64,000 nt of DNA from the NCBI GenBank assembly GCA_029378245.1, contig JARKIF010000142.1, positions 16,899-80,898 of the forward strand, given 5' to 3'. Under the pieces are notes generated by a model. It was not told the origin of the DNA. It searched no databases and worked only from the letters and a program-made list of their open reading frames with translations. The position numbers were made by a program, and so were the translations under genes. Numbering within the stretch: the stretch's first letter is position 1; every line of letters starts with the position of its first letter. Origin of the DNA: Roridomyces roridus. Its lineage: Eukaryota > Basidiomycota > Agaricomycetes > Agaricales > Mycenaceae. Shown one piece after another: positions 41,216 through 52,556 of this stretch.

Positions 41216-44200
41216 TGGGACGACTATGAAATGCTGGGCTGGAATGCAAGGACTAGTAAGACATGGTATGGGTGGCTCCCAGCGTCAAGAGAAGGAAAGG
41301 AAGATCTTGATATGCTGATGTTAACTGTCGTTGTCGCGGTATCCCCTGGACTCTGCGAGACGGGTTCTGTCGGACGTGAAGGGTCGTATGCAGCGTCGAA
41401 CGGCTGCTCGTGAGCGTCAAGGTCGGAGGACAAACCAACTCGGGCTCACAAACAATTAGATTTGTCAGCAACGGAGCTTGCACTTGCCCACAAGCTGCCT
41501 TGTGAACTCGGTCTATTCTCGCTCATGGATACACAGTGAAGCTAAACAGGTTACAGGAATGTTTAACTGCTAATCGTATGATACCTTGATGGGTAATGGG
41601 TAAGGTCCCCGCTAACAGTTATCTTTGTCCAGGCACTACAACACCCGCAGGATTTTCATGACACCCATCGCGTTTTTGTAGAACGTACTCAACTTTCTTG
41701 CATGTGGATTGTATCTCTTATAAGATAAAGGTTTGATTAAGCACAAGGGCAGGTACGCATGGACCCGTCTTGTCGCGGATAATCGGATTGAACAAGGCAC
41801 ATCATCGTGGGATCGTCGTATCTTGGCTCGAAGATTCTGAGTTCCGAACAGAATCGATGTTCCTCCTCCCGAGGAGGAACTACATCCGTTTCGGAACTCA
41901 GAATCGAAACAAAAGGCTCAGCTGATCCCGACTACCATCATCGCATTAGCGAAGTCCACGAATACGGGACTGCTGGACTACCAGTGATGGCTTGGTCGTG
42001 CACGGTCACCATATTCATATACCCCACGCGCTCTGCTCGTCGTGACTGGGACTCTTATGCAGCCCAATGTCGTACACGCAATGCATGCACCCTTTTTCTC
42101 CATCCGGCAGCTCAGCCGAGTCCACACAAACCCAAATCGTGTGCAAGACGAATGAATGCGCTCACGAGAGAAACTTATCCACTCAACCAGGTATGATTCT
42201 TGGTCGTTGTCGACGCTTAGCGCTCTACGGGATTCTCTGTGGGGATGTCTCAGATGTCCGAGACCACAACAAAAGGTCCGGTGATGCAATATTGAATACC
42301 GCACGGACCACTCCCCCTTCCCCGATGTCAGCAGCTCGACTCGGCTCGACCCCGCAGCGGGTGGTCGCTCGCGCCTGTTCCGTGTCCTCGCCGGGATGAT
42401 TACGGGCGATGGCTCTTGCAGCCATTGTAGACTGCCCGTCGCGCCCATTCAACTTTCCCCGGATCTTGACTCTCGCGGCCTCCTCTACCCCTACACCGTT
42501 TTGCAACCCTGTCCCAGTGAAGGCAACACCTTCTGGTGCGATGCCAACGGACGGTGACTCTTAATGTGGAATTCATCCCGCTCTCCCCGTGGGAGACCCA
42601 CCCTAGCACCTTTCCGTGGTCGGACACCCTACTCCTCACCACTCACCCATACCATGTCGAAGGCGTCATAACCTAGTACCTCGGGAGATAGCAACCGCGC
42701 ACATTGAGAGCCTCGTAAGCCAGGGGAGTTATTCGAATGGCTCGAGTATACTAACTGGGCTCGTAGAACGCCGGGTTATATGCTATTCCCGTGCAAGCCA
42801 ACTGGGCCACTGCCTGCTCGGTAATGTTGCGTCCGAAATTTGCGACAGCCGTGCCGTAGTAGGGAGTATTGGGATCCTCGGGCATGGTACCTCCGCTTCC
42901 TCATTTCAAGGTAGTGGAATGGTGAATGCCCCTCTGGTCGGCGATTTTCCTCCTGGTGCGTTGATCTCTATGTCCCGGCTATGCCATTGAGCAACGACCC
43001 GATCCGCCAGTCAACATCTGGTGCTCCCTCTGGATCGTGTGTCGCTGCATTGTTTGCAAGCGAGGTGACTTTCAATGGGAATAAATTGCTCCGAGGAAGA
43101 TGCTGGTAGCCCCAGAGGTATCCGACTGATATTGTTGAGGTCGGCAGGACTAATTTTGCTCAGTATCGCATTTGATCATTTCGTGTACCTCGTTGAAGCT
43201 GCGCGACGGTTCGGTCTTTTGGATATCGCCCTCTGGATGAAGGTGGGGACTTCAGGTCGATGTTGGCCAAGACTCATCCATTTGTCCTGCGTGCGGATGG
43301 CAATTGATGAATGGGGGATTCACTGTTGCGGTGCACGCCGAGGGAGTGGTAGATTAGATTCGGGCTAGTTCACAACGGTGGAAATTAGGTACATCCGTAG
43401 CATACACTCCGACGCCTTGTGTATGTAGTACGGGCCCCGGCCGTTCCGATGCGGGACCTTGTGCCGGTCAATTCCTTCCTTCCTTCCTTCCTTCCTTCCT
43501 CTAGGTCTGCTCTGGCCGGATTTGAAATTTCAAGACGCCCAAGTGACTCGGATCTCCACCACTTTGACTTGATCAAGGCAGCCTCCGGGACACCTCATGT
43601 CTACCCGTGTTCATCGACCACAACTATCGAATGTCTACTACGCCGTGTCCACCGCCTCCGGGGCAGTTCATTAACCGTACAGCTATCCTTCAGTCTTACA
43701 GCACTTCCACAGCACGCACTGCCGTGTGGCGCCTCGCCAGGTTTATATAAGAGCGCATCCTAGCTCTGTACAACTCCTTGTCAGAGAAAACGAAAACCCA
43801 CATGCTCTAAATTTATGGGATATGCTTATGCACGTCAATCCTTCTTTCCTCTTCTTATGATTCCCGGTGACGGCGTATCGAGGGTCAGTCGAATTTCCAA
43901 CCATGTTGAATTATGAGTTTCTCATCCACAGCGCAGTTCCAGCCAGCCATGCGGAGAGAGTGCTGACGCGCTGACGTCGACGTCGAATTATGTGTTGTAC
44001 TGAAACTTGCGGATGTTGAATCAAGAGACACTCGCCTCGTCCAGGAAGAATACCCATCCTCGTAAATTCTACCCTAGCGCCGTTGTTCATCGCCAACCTA
44101 GTTGAACCAACGCCTCTTTGAAATCGCATCTCATGCAAAGTTGACATGCATCTAGCTGCGTCCGTATTCAGTGAGAGATGTGGCCAAGTAAAATAATTGC

Positions 44201-44677
44201 ATTACCTCCAACTACTCGTCGTTCGACAAGCGCGCACTCTCAATCGAATAATCCGGGCGCCTCTGATGGGGAAATATCAACTGCCTGGCTAGGAATTGGG
44301 AGTTGTACCATGTAACCGACCAAGGACGTCTTCGAGACTCCCTCAGGGCTGTATTCAGCCTTTTCAACTGAAATCTCGGTGAAATATAGAATGCGACATG
44401 GCATCACTCGGGTGAGCCAGGCAAGAAGCTGTCCCTGCCGACAGGTTGAAACTTCAGTGTTTGAGTGCATGGTCATCGAAACACGAGGTATCGGAGGCTG
44501 AGGTGAGGGCAGAAAGAAAAGTATATGAATCAGGGCGATTCGATTTCATACATTGCAGATTGTACAACCATTACAAGAAATCTGTCCGTGCTCCAATAAG
44601 CAGGGCTCATCTGGAGGCAGTGGTCAGGTACTTACCGGAAACTGACAGCGGAGTCGGAAAAGTTCAACGTTCAATGC
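41216..44677. other. 3.4-kb gene-poor region
   Basis: I find no convincing gene. Frames up to 156 codons exist but show no motifs or consistent exon structure. Features seen are a long imperfect hairpin at 41833-41905 and a (CTTC)n tract at 43472-43502. The RasGEF promoter should be at the left end. Confidence 0.5.
41833..41905. repeat. Long imperfect hairpin
   Basis: The outer arms gattctgagttccgaa (41833-41848) and ttcggaactcagaatc (41890-41905) are perfect complements. Inside them a second perfect stem, ttcctcctc / gaggaggaa, has a 2-nt loop (41860-41879). The two stems are separated by unpaired 11- and 10-nt stretches. No gene overlaps it. Confidence 0.8.
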
Positions 44678-45416
44678 TCAACCCCAATCGGTGCGGTTCC
44701 ATATACGAAGCCTCTCAATAGCACGACATTCGAAACGATGAGCGCCGGGTTTCCAATCCGCACTCTGACATTCCTGTTGGACTTGTAGTGAGCGTATGAG
44801 GAGATTTAAAATCAGGCGCACCTTGCTACAATAAGCCGTCTGGCATTTTCCACATCTCTGCGTCGACTGCTTCTTACACTTGCTACACAGCTGCAACTCG
44901 CCTGCATCGCTCTGATCACGGAGGCGTTTGTTCAATGCGCGCAGTTCGGCCATAGAGCAGGGTAACGCCTGCCGAGTGTTTGTCGGTGTCGGTCTGCGTC
45001 GTGGCGAACTTTCAGAGACGAGTACTTACAAAAACAGTGCTCGGGTCCTCAATCCTATACCCATTCGAGCCGTCCACGAAATGATGGCGCATACCGTTGG
45101 TAATGCATAGAACGCGCCCAAGTTGACAACCCGCCGCTTTGGCGTCCTCGTTTGGGTTGTCGGTGTAGAATGCAACGGGATATTCGCAGTTGATCTTGTC
45201 GCGGACTGTGTAGACGGGGCGGAAGACGGACGCGTCATTGACGATCTGCGGAGAGTTCAAAAGAGGCTCTGAAAGGAAAGCGTAGACACTCACCTCACCA
45301 AAAATTATCCAACTTTCGCCAGGTTCTGGAGGGAGTACGGGGACGTGGGCGGCGTCGGGAAAGGCAATAATGTCGTCCAAGTCGAGCTTGTACTCTGTCT
45401 CCGAGCCTGCAGCCAT
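44678..45416 (-). CDS. MYND zinc-finger protein
   Basis: The start is ATG 45416 (MAAGSETEYKLDLDDIIAFP). Exons encode PEPGESWIIFGE, then VFRPVYTVRDKINCEYPVAF and GRVLCITNGMRHHFVDGSNG, then the C-terminal finger. The finger is spliced as CSKCKKQSTQRCGKCQTAYC joined to SKECQSADWKPGAHRFEC. This is a complete MYND pattern of C and H residues that binds two zinc ions. MYND domains usually mediate protein-protein contacts. The N-terminal part resembles the short MYND proteins common in mushrooms and carries no SET domain. Introns are short (about 45-60 nt). It is divergent from UBP6 with 128 bp between starts. Function is unknown. Confidence 0.8.
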
Positions 45417-45544
45417 GGTGGTTGCGTCCTAAGCGGAGGTGCCGAGAGAAGCCGAGGTCAACAGACAAATCAGGCTAAACAGGCTCGCGCTTGCGTCACC
45501 GCGACGCGTCTTTCCCTTCCTTCTCATCGTCGTCGAAAGCAACG

Positions 45545-47845
45545 ATGGCACCCATCTCTGTCAATATCAAGCACTCGGGCAAGTCCTACACCCTAGACCT
45601 CGACCCCGATCTCCCCGCCAAGGCATTCAAAGAGGCCGTCTACCAGTCCACTGGCGTCCCCGTCGACCGCATGAAGGTCATGGTCAAGGGTGGCGTCCTC
45701 AAGGTCTGCTTCCTTCCCTCTTTGATTCAGATCGACCGACTCGTCTAGGATGATACGCCTTGGCAAAAAATCAACCCCAAAGCGGTACGTACGCGTCGCC
45801 CATTTTTTTCTCTTTCTGTGTTGATCGACGGATGTAGGGCCAAACGTTCATGGTCATCGGTGCGGCGGGTGAGCTACCCAAGCCGCCTGAGCAGCCCATC
45901 GTCTTCCTCGAAGGTCGGCTACCAAATTTATCAATGGAAAAAAGTGATTTAAAAGACAAAAAGACATGGACGACGCCGAGCTTGCTGAAGCTGTATGTTC
46001 TACCCAACGCTCCCTGGCTACTCTCTGACGTGTTACATAGCTTGCCAAGCCCGTCGGTCTGCGCAAGTGCGCTTTACCTTTCATCCTAGATGACAATTCC
46101 CACTGACGGACCCAAGCCTCGGAAACACTTGCTACATGAACGCGACGCTCCAGACCATGCGCGCCATCCCCGAATTGCAGACCGCCCTCGGTGTCGAAAA
46201 GTATGTTTATCTCTTCGATCCACCCCGAATTCCGTTCCGAGACTAATTTGACGGCCAGGGCCGACGCCACAACTACTGACGCGCCCGGCGCCATGCCTGG
46301 CGTCGCGCCCACCCTGACACCGCTGCCCGCAGCCATGGGAACGCTCTTCACCAACATGCAGCGCACCGCCGACGTCCTCGCCCCCGTAGCGTTCTTGAAT
46401 CTCCTGCGAGAGATCAACCCTCAATTTGCCGAGCGCTCGCACTCGCACTCCTCCAACCCCATGCCTGCGATGATGGGCGGCGGTTATGCTCAACAAGGTA
46501 CGTGGCTCTTCTACTTCTCCCATCTATCTTCATGCGAATCGCCGTTCTAGACGCGGACGAATGCCTCACCACGATCGTCAGCCAGCTTGGATCCGTCCCC
46601 GGCGCCGCGGGCTCGAACAAGAAGTTTGTGGAGCAGTACATGACGGGCGAAATGACTCGGGTGTGCGTACTTTTCTCTTTCCCGCGGAAAAGAACCTGAC
46701 GAAAGCAGGCTAAAACCTGCTGACCCGGCAGCAGCTGATGAGCCCCCGTCGACGAGCAGCGAGAATGTGCTCAAGATTACGTGCAATATCGACTCGACGG
46801 TGAACTATATGGCGTCTGGGATCCAAAAAGTAGCCATTTTGTTGTCTCTGCACAGTGCTTGACCTTCTCACAGTCACTCTCCCAAACCGTCGTCAAACGC
46901 TCGCCGACTTTGGGCCGGGACGCAGACTACACGCAGGAATCACGCATGACGCGTCTGCCGTCTTACCTCTTTGTGCATATGGCGCGTTTTGCGTGGCGCG
47001 CGGATATCAATAAGAAGGTTAAGATCATGGTGGGTTTCTGGTCTCCTCGTGTTCTCTAGCACGCTAATGTCGTTCTAGAGAAAGGTCAAGTTCCCGACGG
47101 AATACGACGCAGTGGATCTATGCGATGACGAGCTCAAGAACAAATTGTTGCCTGTGAGTAGGCGGTTGAAGGCTGTGGAGAAGGAACGTGAGGAGAGGAG
47201 GAAGGTGCGGAGGAGGACAAAGACCGCTGCGGCACCCAGCGCGTCCAAGCCCGCTGCTGCTGCGCCTGCTGCTTCGGCAGACGTTGAGATGGCTGATGCC
47301 GCTACGGCTACTGCTGCGACGGCAACAGCAACAACGACTCCAGCTGTTGAGGGCGAGGGCGCGGAGAAGAAGCCGAGCGCAGAGGAGGGCGGGGAGCTCG
47401 AGCCAGAGAGCCTCTATCGGGAGCGCGAGCTTGCTGAGCTGCAGGGCTTGGTGCATGAGAGTTTGAAGGGGGATGTCGGGGCCAGTGTGAGTGGGTTGTA
47501 TGAACTTGTTGGTCAGTCGAGTCCTGGGTGTCCTCCTTTGAAGGTGCTAACAGAATACAGGGATCGTAACACACAAAGGTGCTGCTGCCGACGCTGGGCA
47601 CTACATCGGTTTCGTCAAGCGAAGCGTATTCCACCCGCCCAAGCTCGGGGAGGAGACCGAGGCGGACGAGGATTGGTACAAGTTTGACGATGACAAGGTA
47701 TCGGTGTTCCCCAAGGACAAGTTGACGACGCTGGATGGCGGTGGTGCGTATTTCCTTCCTTCTCTTCTGTGCTGAGACTGATTATCATGTAGGGGAGGAC
47801 TCGTCGGCGTATGTGTTGCTGTACAAGGCCAAGCCTCTGGCGTGA
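45545..47845 (+). CDS. UBP6: Proteasome-associated ubiquitin carboxyl-terminal hydrolase (Ubp6/USP14)
   Basis: An N-terminal ubiquitin-like domain (MAPISVNIKHSGKSYTLDLD, VPVDRMKVMVKGG) leads to a USP catalytic domain. The Cys box is spliced as VGLRNLGNTCYMNATLQ across a gt...aag intron, and the His box is KGAAADAGHYIGFVKRSVF. YMTGEMTRVLKPAD, RLPSYLFVHMARFAWR and VKFPTEYDAVDLCDDELK are family-typical. An Ala/Thr-rich insertion (about 47230-47350) lies before the final catalytic segment. About eleven exons are separated by small introns. The enzyme trims ubiquitin from substrates on the 26S proteasome, docking through its UBL. It is convergent with ASF1 (116 bp between stops). Confidence 0.93.
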
Positions 47846-47960
47846 GCCATACTCAAGTACATACATAATCAACCGCTGTATATCGCTAGATCGCTTTGAA
47901 CCAGTGAAAGACTTCGAGACAGTAGAATAGAAATACAGAAGAGCAGGTATACAAAGCGTG

Positions 47961-48699
47961 CTACGAGGCAAGTGGCATCGCGGAATCCGTGTCGGCGGAT
48001 TCGTCTTCCAGGTCGTTTGCGGAGGGGACGGAAGCCGATGTAGCTGCGCCTGCAGTCTGCTGCTCCGGCGGCGTGACGTCCCTGGACAAACACAGCTAAG
48101 AAACAAAGAAACGCGTAGACGAGAAACGCGACAGACGCACCATTTTATTTGAAACCTCGTCACCCTAGGCTTCGTACTGATATTCCTAACGAGCCGATTG
48201 AACATGATATTCTGCGGCGGCGTCGCGATCATCTCCTCGTTGTCGTATTCCGTATTCTGGTAATACCCCACCCGGACGAATTCCTGGTCCTTGTAGGTGC
48301 CGGTGAGGATGAGGGCAGCGACGCCGAGGACGTCTTCTGCGGGGATCTTTGACGGGTCGGGCGGCTGGCCTTCGAATTCGAACGAGTTTACGCCGGTGGG
48401 GACGGGTCCGACGACGGCTTCGTCGAGTTCTTGGTCGAGCTCTTCGTTGCCTGGGGAGGAGACGTAGATGAGCTTCCACTCTAGATCTGCGGGTAGAGTT
48501 GTTAGGAATGGAAGAATGGCGCGTGGGAGAGGAGGGAAGGACCGTCTGGGAGGGGCGCGATGCAGTCAAAGGTGACGCGAAATCGATACACATCGGAGAA
48601 TTTGGCGGGGTTGTTGATGAATTCGACGTTCTGTGGTAAGTGTGAGGGTTGGATGAGAGCTAGGAAGGCAAGACGGACGCGTATCGTTACGATGGACAT
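47961..48699 (-). CDS. ASF1: Histone chaperone Asf1
   Basis: The start is ATG 48699. An intron interrupts the code after the seventh codon (MSIVTIR then NVEFINNPAKFSDVYRFRVT), followed by FDCIAPLPDD then LEWKLIYVSSPGNEELDQEL. VGPVPTGVNSFEFEGQPPDP, ILLTC-equivalent AALILTGTYKDQEFVRVGYY, NTEYDNEEM and FNRLVRNISTKPRVTRFQIKW follow. A short acidic C-terminal tail (DVTPPEQQ...DLEDESADTD) closes the protein. This is the near-complete immunoglobulin-like core that binds H3-H4. It acts in replication-coupled and replication-independent chromatin assembly. The acidic tail is much shorter than that of budding yeast and similar to those of other basidiomycetes. Confidence 0.95.
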
Positions 48700-50405
48700 G
48701 AAAAACGCGGACGAGGTGGCAGACGCGTCGAAAGCTGATGGCAAACTGTGTCAAACAAAGTCACCTTTCTTTCACCTCTTTCATGTTGAATTGACTCTGC
48801 GATTTTCTGCTGCTTTCCTCTTGATTTATACGTTCTTGCTGCTGCGATTCCATGACGAAAAGATCTCGCAAGTCTGGCCTCAAGAGAACCGTCGTCTTTG
48901 GTCTGGAATGCCGTGGTGTTGAGAAATGCACCTGATACTTAGCTACCCGAGCTAGTGGCTTGTTGTGGGTCCCTCTCTGTCACCAAGCGCTCCACCCTGC
49001 AATGGCTTTATGACACTAGTCCAAGTCGGCTGACATACCTCGGCGTGTTGCTGCCCTGTTGGTCTTGAACTTGACGTAGGCGGGCCAGGGCAGGCAGGCA
49101 GGCAAACTGGTCCTGTAAGTAAATATCCACACTCTTCCGCTTCATGACCTCTTTGTCCCTGGTTTTGATTATCCCGGCGTCTCGATGAAACCTCACTGGC
49201 AGAAGATCGCCATTCCCAGCCATCTGACAGGGTGTAGGCTTACTTCTGGGACCTGCGGCCGCGCTTCGATTCAGACTGAGAGGGTTCTCAGAACTACATT
49301 CGTGCATTCAAATTCCAAAAAAAAGCCGGCGAACTCGGACCGGGTGGCGTTTCTGGGTTCGGTAATTCCTAAACTCGTTTAACAGCGGACTTGTCTGGAA
49401 TTGACGGTTGTGGAATTCAATACAAGCGAGTTGAAGCTAGTCCAACGGAGTTTTCGGCCCCCGCTGAATTATATATGTGCTAAACATTCAAATTTCCGCG
49501 TGGTGCGCGTCGCGCGAGGAACATTCCCGCCGTCGACCTGAACAAAATCTTCTGACAGTTATGTGTTATGTACCAGGCCCCACCTTACCTCTCGGGCCCC
49601 GGACCCCTCTGTGGCGATAAATTGAATCTGTCGCATCGTGAATAAACTATCCATGAGTCCGCTGTGCGAGGCGACCCCGAAGCAAAGCAGGGAGTCTAAA
49701 ACTACACATTCAGAAGTCTAGGTGCTGCTTCTTGAAACGAGGATTCCTTGCTCGTCTTCGGTTAGTCGACAGCAGCCTGAGGGTAAACGGGTTACTCACT
49801 GTACTTACACCAGATTTGGGCAGTTGAAACTTGACCGCGACGGATTTAATAGTTTGGCCATCCCGGTACGTCGGACTTGAGGCATGAGGCGGGAGGGTCC
49901 AGGTGCTCTCCATGGACGGCATGCTGAGTCACTTCAATCTTCACCGCGCCCATGCCCATCTTCATGTGCAACCCGTAGACAGCTAATAGTAGCTGACTTC
50001 CGCCCGATGATCAACCAAGGGCGCGATTGGCACCGCTGGGATGCCCATCGACGCTCGCACAGACTCCACCTTCTACTTCGCATTTGAGTTGAGCCTTGTG
50101 CCGGTGGTAGTCAATAATATGTGGTGAAACCTGATGGGCTCGGGTGGCGTGGCCCGGCTGCGAGGGAGCGGGCGTTGGAGACTTAGTAGCTCTTTGGGTA
50201 GGGGCCGAGCTGCGTGGAATTATGGACAGAATAACAAGTCTGGGGCAAGTCTGGGGCAAGAAACCTTGGCAAGGTCCCGATTTCCGATTCCGAGGTTGAA
50301 ATGATGGTGGCGTTGACGAAAGCATTATCCGAGCAGAAAGGAAATGATCAAGCACTGCACCATTCAAAGCTCTCTCCCTCTCCCCCTCCCTCTCCCCCGA
50401 CGCGC
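48700..50405. other. Intergenic region, no gene recognised
   Basis: Several short frames exist on both strands but none has motifs or supported splice sites. The right-hand 60 bp, a pyrimidine-rich run (ctctctccctctccccctcc), lead to the G-alpha start and probably form its promoter/5' UTR. Confidence 0.45.
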
Positions 50406-52556
50406 ATGGGTCCCCGCTCGTACGATGAGGACCCGCTCAACGCAGCCATGGCCCCGCCGGCCAACGAGACGCCTGCTCAGCGCAACGCTCGCGAGCGCGC
50501 CGAGTCAGAGGCCAAGCGCGTTAGTGACGAGATTGACGCTGAATTGCGCCGGGAGCGGGAGTTGGAGAAGAAGCGCAAACCCGTCAAGCTGCTGCTGCTT
50601 GGCCAGTCGGAGAGCGGCAAGACTGCGACTCTGAAAAGTGCGTTTGACCGCTGTACTTTGTTCTTCCTCGGTGCTGATGCTTTTGCTTCCAGATGTACCG
50701 CGGAAACCTTCAAATTTCAATTGTACCCGCTGACTTCCTTTTCCCAGTTCCAACTACTGTACTGCAAGAGACTATGGCAAGAAGAGCGCTCGTCGTGGCG
50801 TTGCGTTGTGTTGCTCAATCTCGTTCGCAACATCAACGATATTGTCGACATCTTGACTCGCGAAATGGCATCTGCCAGGTCCTCAACCCTTCCTCCTGCC
50901 TCGTCCCTGGGCATTCCTCAACCGCCGACGGCCATTCCGACATCCACGTCCTCCTCGCCGACATCCTCACCGCTATCATCCGACGAAGAAGATGATGAGC
51001 CACCGCCTAGCCGTCGCCAAAGCGCCACCATCAGCTCCCCTGGCCTACCTGCGCTCAAATTCAAAGACAAACACCGTCTCCTCTGTCTGCGTCTGGCTCC
51101 CCTGCGGCGCGTGCAATCGGATCTGGAGCAACGATTGGGCACCGCCGCCACCGAGCTGTACAGCACATCAGCTACCTCCGCAGCACCGTTCGACCCTTCT
51201 GCATCTGCGAAGCGGGAGAAGGAGTTTAGCATACATTCGACGAATGGATGGAAGACTGCTCTCGAGCGTTTTCGGGCGCTTCGAAGATCGGGGGAAGAGC
51301 AGGGAATGTTGCGCAAGGTGCGCTCCATGGAGGACGAAGTGCAGGGTATCATTTCGGGGTGCCGTGAGGATATTCGGACTGTATGGGAGGACCGTGTCGT
51401 GCGGGAAATGCTTGCGAGGCGGAAAGTGCGCCCAGAGGATTCGGCTGGCTTGTGCGTGATCCTCTCTTTTGACACTGGGCGCTGCTTACCAACAACAAAC
51501 AGCTTTCTGAACGACGTGGACCGCATTGCGCGGACGGATTATCAAATTACGGACGATGATATCATTCGGGCGCGCTTGCGGACTGTCGGTGTGCAAGAGT
51601 ACCGCGTGACGTTTGAGCATGGTGCGTGCCGCTGCTTGTTTGTGTTCTTGAGTGTGGTCTAACCATGTCCTGCAGGACACTCTGCCGGGAGCGAGTGGCG
51701 AATGTATGATGTAGGCGGGACACGGAGCAGTGTAAGCCATCCGTGTCCACTCGTTCTTTCTCCCTCATGCACCTCTAGCGGGCTGCTTGGTACAGCTACT
51801 TTGACGATTGCGACGCGATCATCTTCCTTGCGTGAGCCCTCCGCTCTTCTCTCGTGTCCGTACCGACCACCGTTTCAGCCCTGTTTCCTGCTTTGACGAA
51901 AAGCTCGCCGAGGACCGGCGTGTCAACAGGCTAGAGGACAGCTACATGCTCTGGCGGAGCGTATGCGGGTGCAAGCTGTTGTCGAGGACGCAGCTCGTGT
52001 TGTGTGCGTTATCCTTCCTCTCATCCCATTCTCCATGGACTAACCGAGCCTCCCCGCGGCCCAGTCCTGAACAAGTGCGATCTGCTGCAGGCCAAGCTGA
52101 TGCGTGGAGCCAAGATCCGCGACTCGGTGCCGAGTTTTGGGGATAGGAAGAATGATGTGGCGACTGCGACGAGATGTGCGTGCTTCTTGTTTCGAGGCGT
52201 TTTGGCTTTGGCTTTGTCGGCTCAGTGAGCCTGGGCCTCTCGGGGACTAGATCATTGCTAGCTTTCGGACCCGCGCTCATCTCATGCCCCTCGCTTCCCG
52301 TTGCTTGTTTTACTTACATTCCATTTCCGATATAGATTTCCAGCAACATTTCAAGGAGATCTTGCGCGGGGCGTCGCCCATTCAGCGGCCGTTTTACGTT
52401 CATCTTACTTCTGTCATCGTGCGTGCCATTCCTTCTTCTTGCTTTCAGAGCCTTGCTAAGCCTGTCGTGCAGGATAGAAAGTCCACTGCGGTCACGCTGG
52501 GGGCTGTGGAGGAGTCTATATTGAGGGATCACCTGCGGCGTGCGGATCTCATGTAG
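50406..52556 (+). CDS. Atypical heterotrimeric G-protein alpha subunit
   Basis: The start is ATG 50406 (MGPRSYDEDPLNAAMAPP); position 2 is Gly but the context is weak for myristoylation. The P-loop is LLLLGQSESGKTATLK. Switch I is RARLRTVGVQEYRVTF with the catalytic Arg kept. The G3 motif is DVGGTRSSRAAW, so the catalytic Gln of DVGGQ is Thr. G4 is FLNKCDLL. The G5 region reads HLTSVIDRK where TCATDT is usual. The helical domain is expanded by about 100 residues of Ser/Pro-rich and charged sequence (about 50870-51240). The frame at the P-loop end is restored only by two introns flanking a 2-nt exon (50693-50694). At least eight exons follow. Long, divergent G-alphas of this kind occur in mushroom-forming fungi. 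Loss of Gln predicts slow or absent intrinsic GTP hydrolysis. Confidence 0.85.

Noticed and set aside
46017..46130. A lost catalytic-cysteine region or GC-donor intron in UBP6
   Set aside because: Using donor gtgcgc after CGCAA and acceptor ccaag yields VGLRNLGNTCYMN without any unusual donor.
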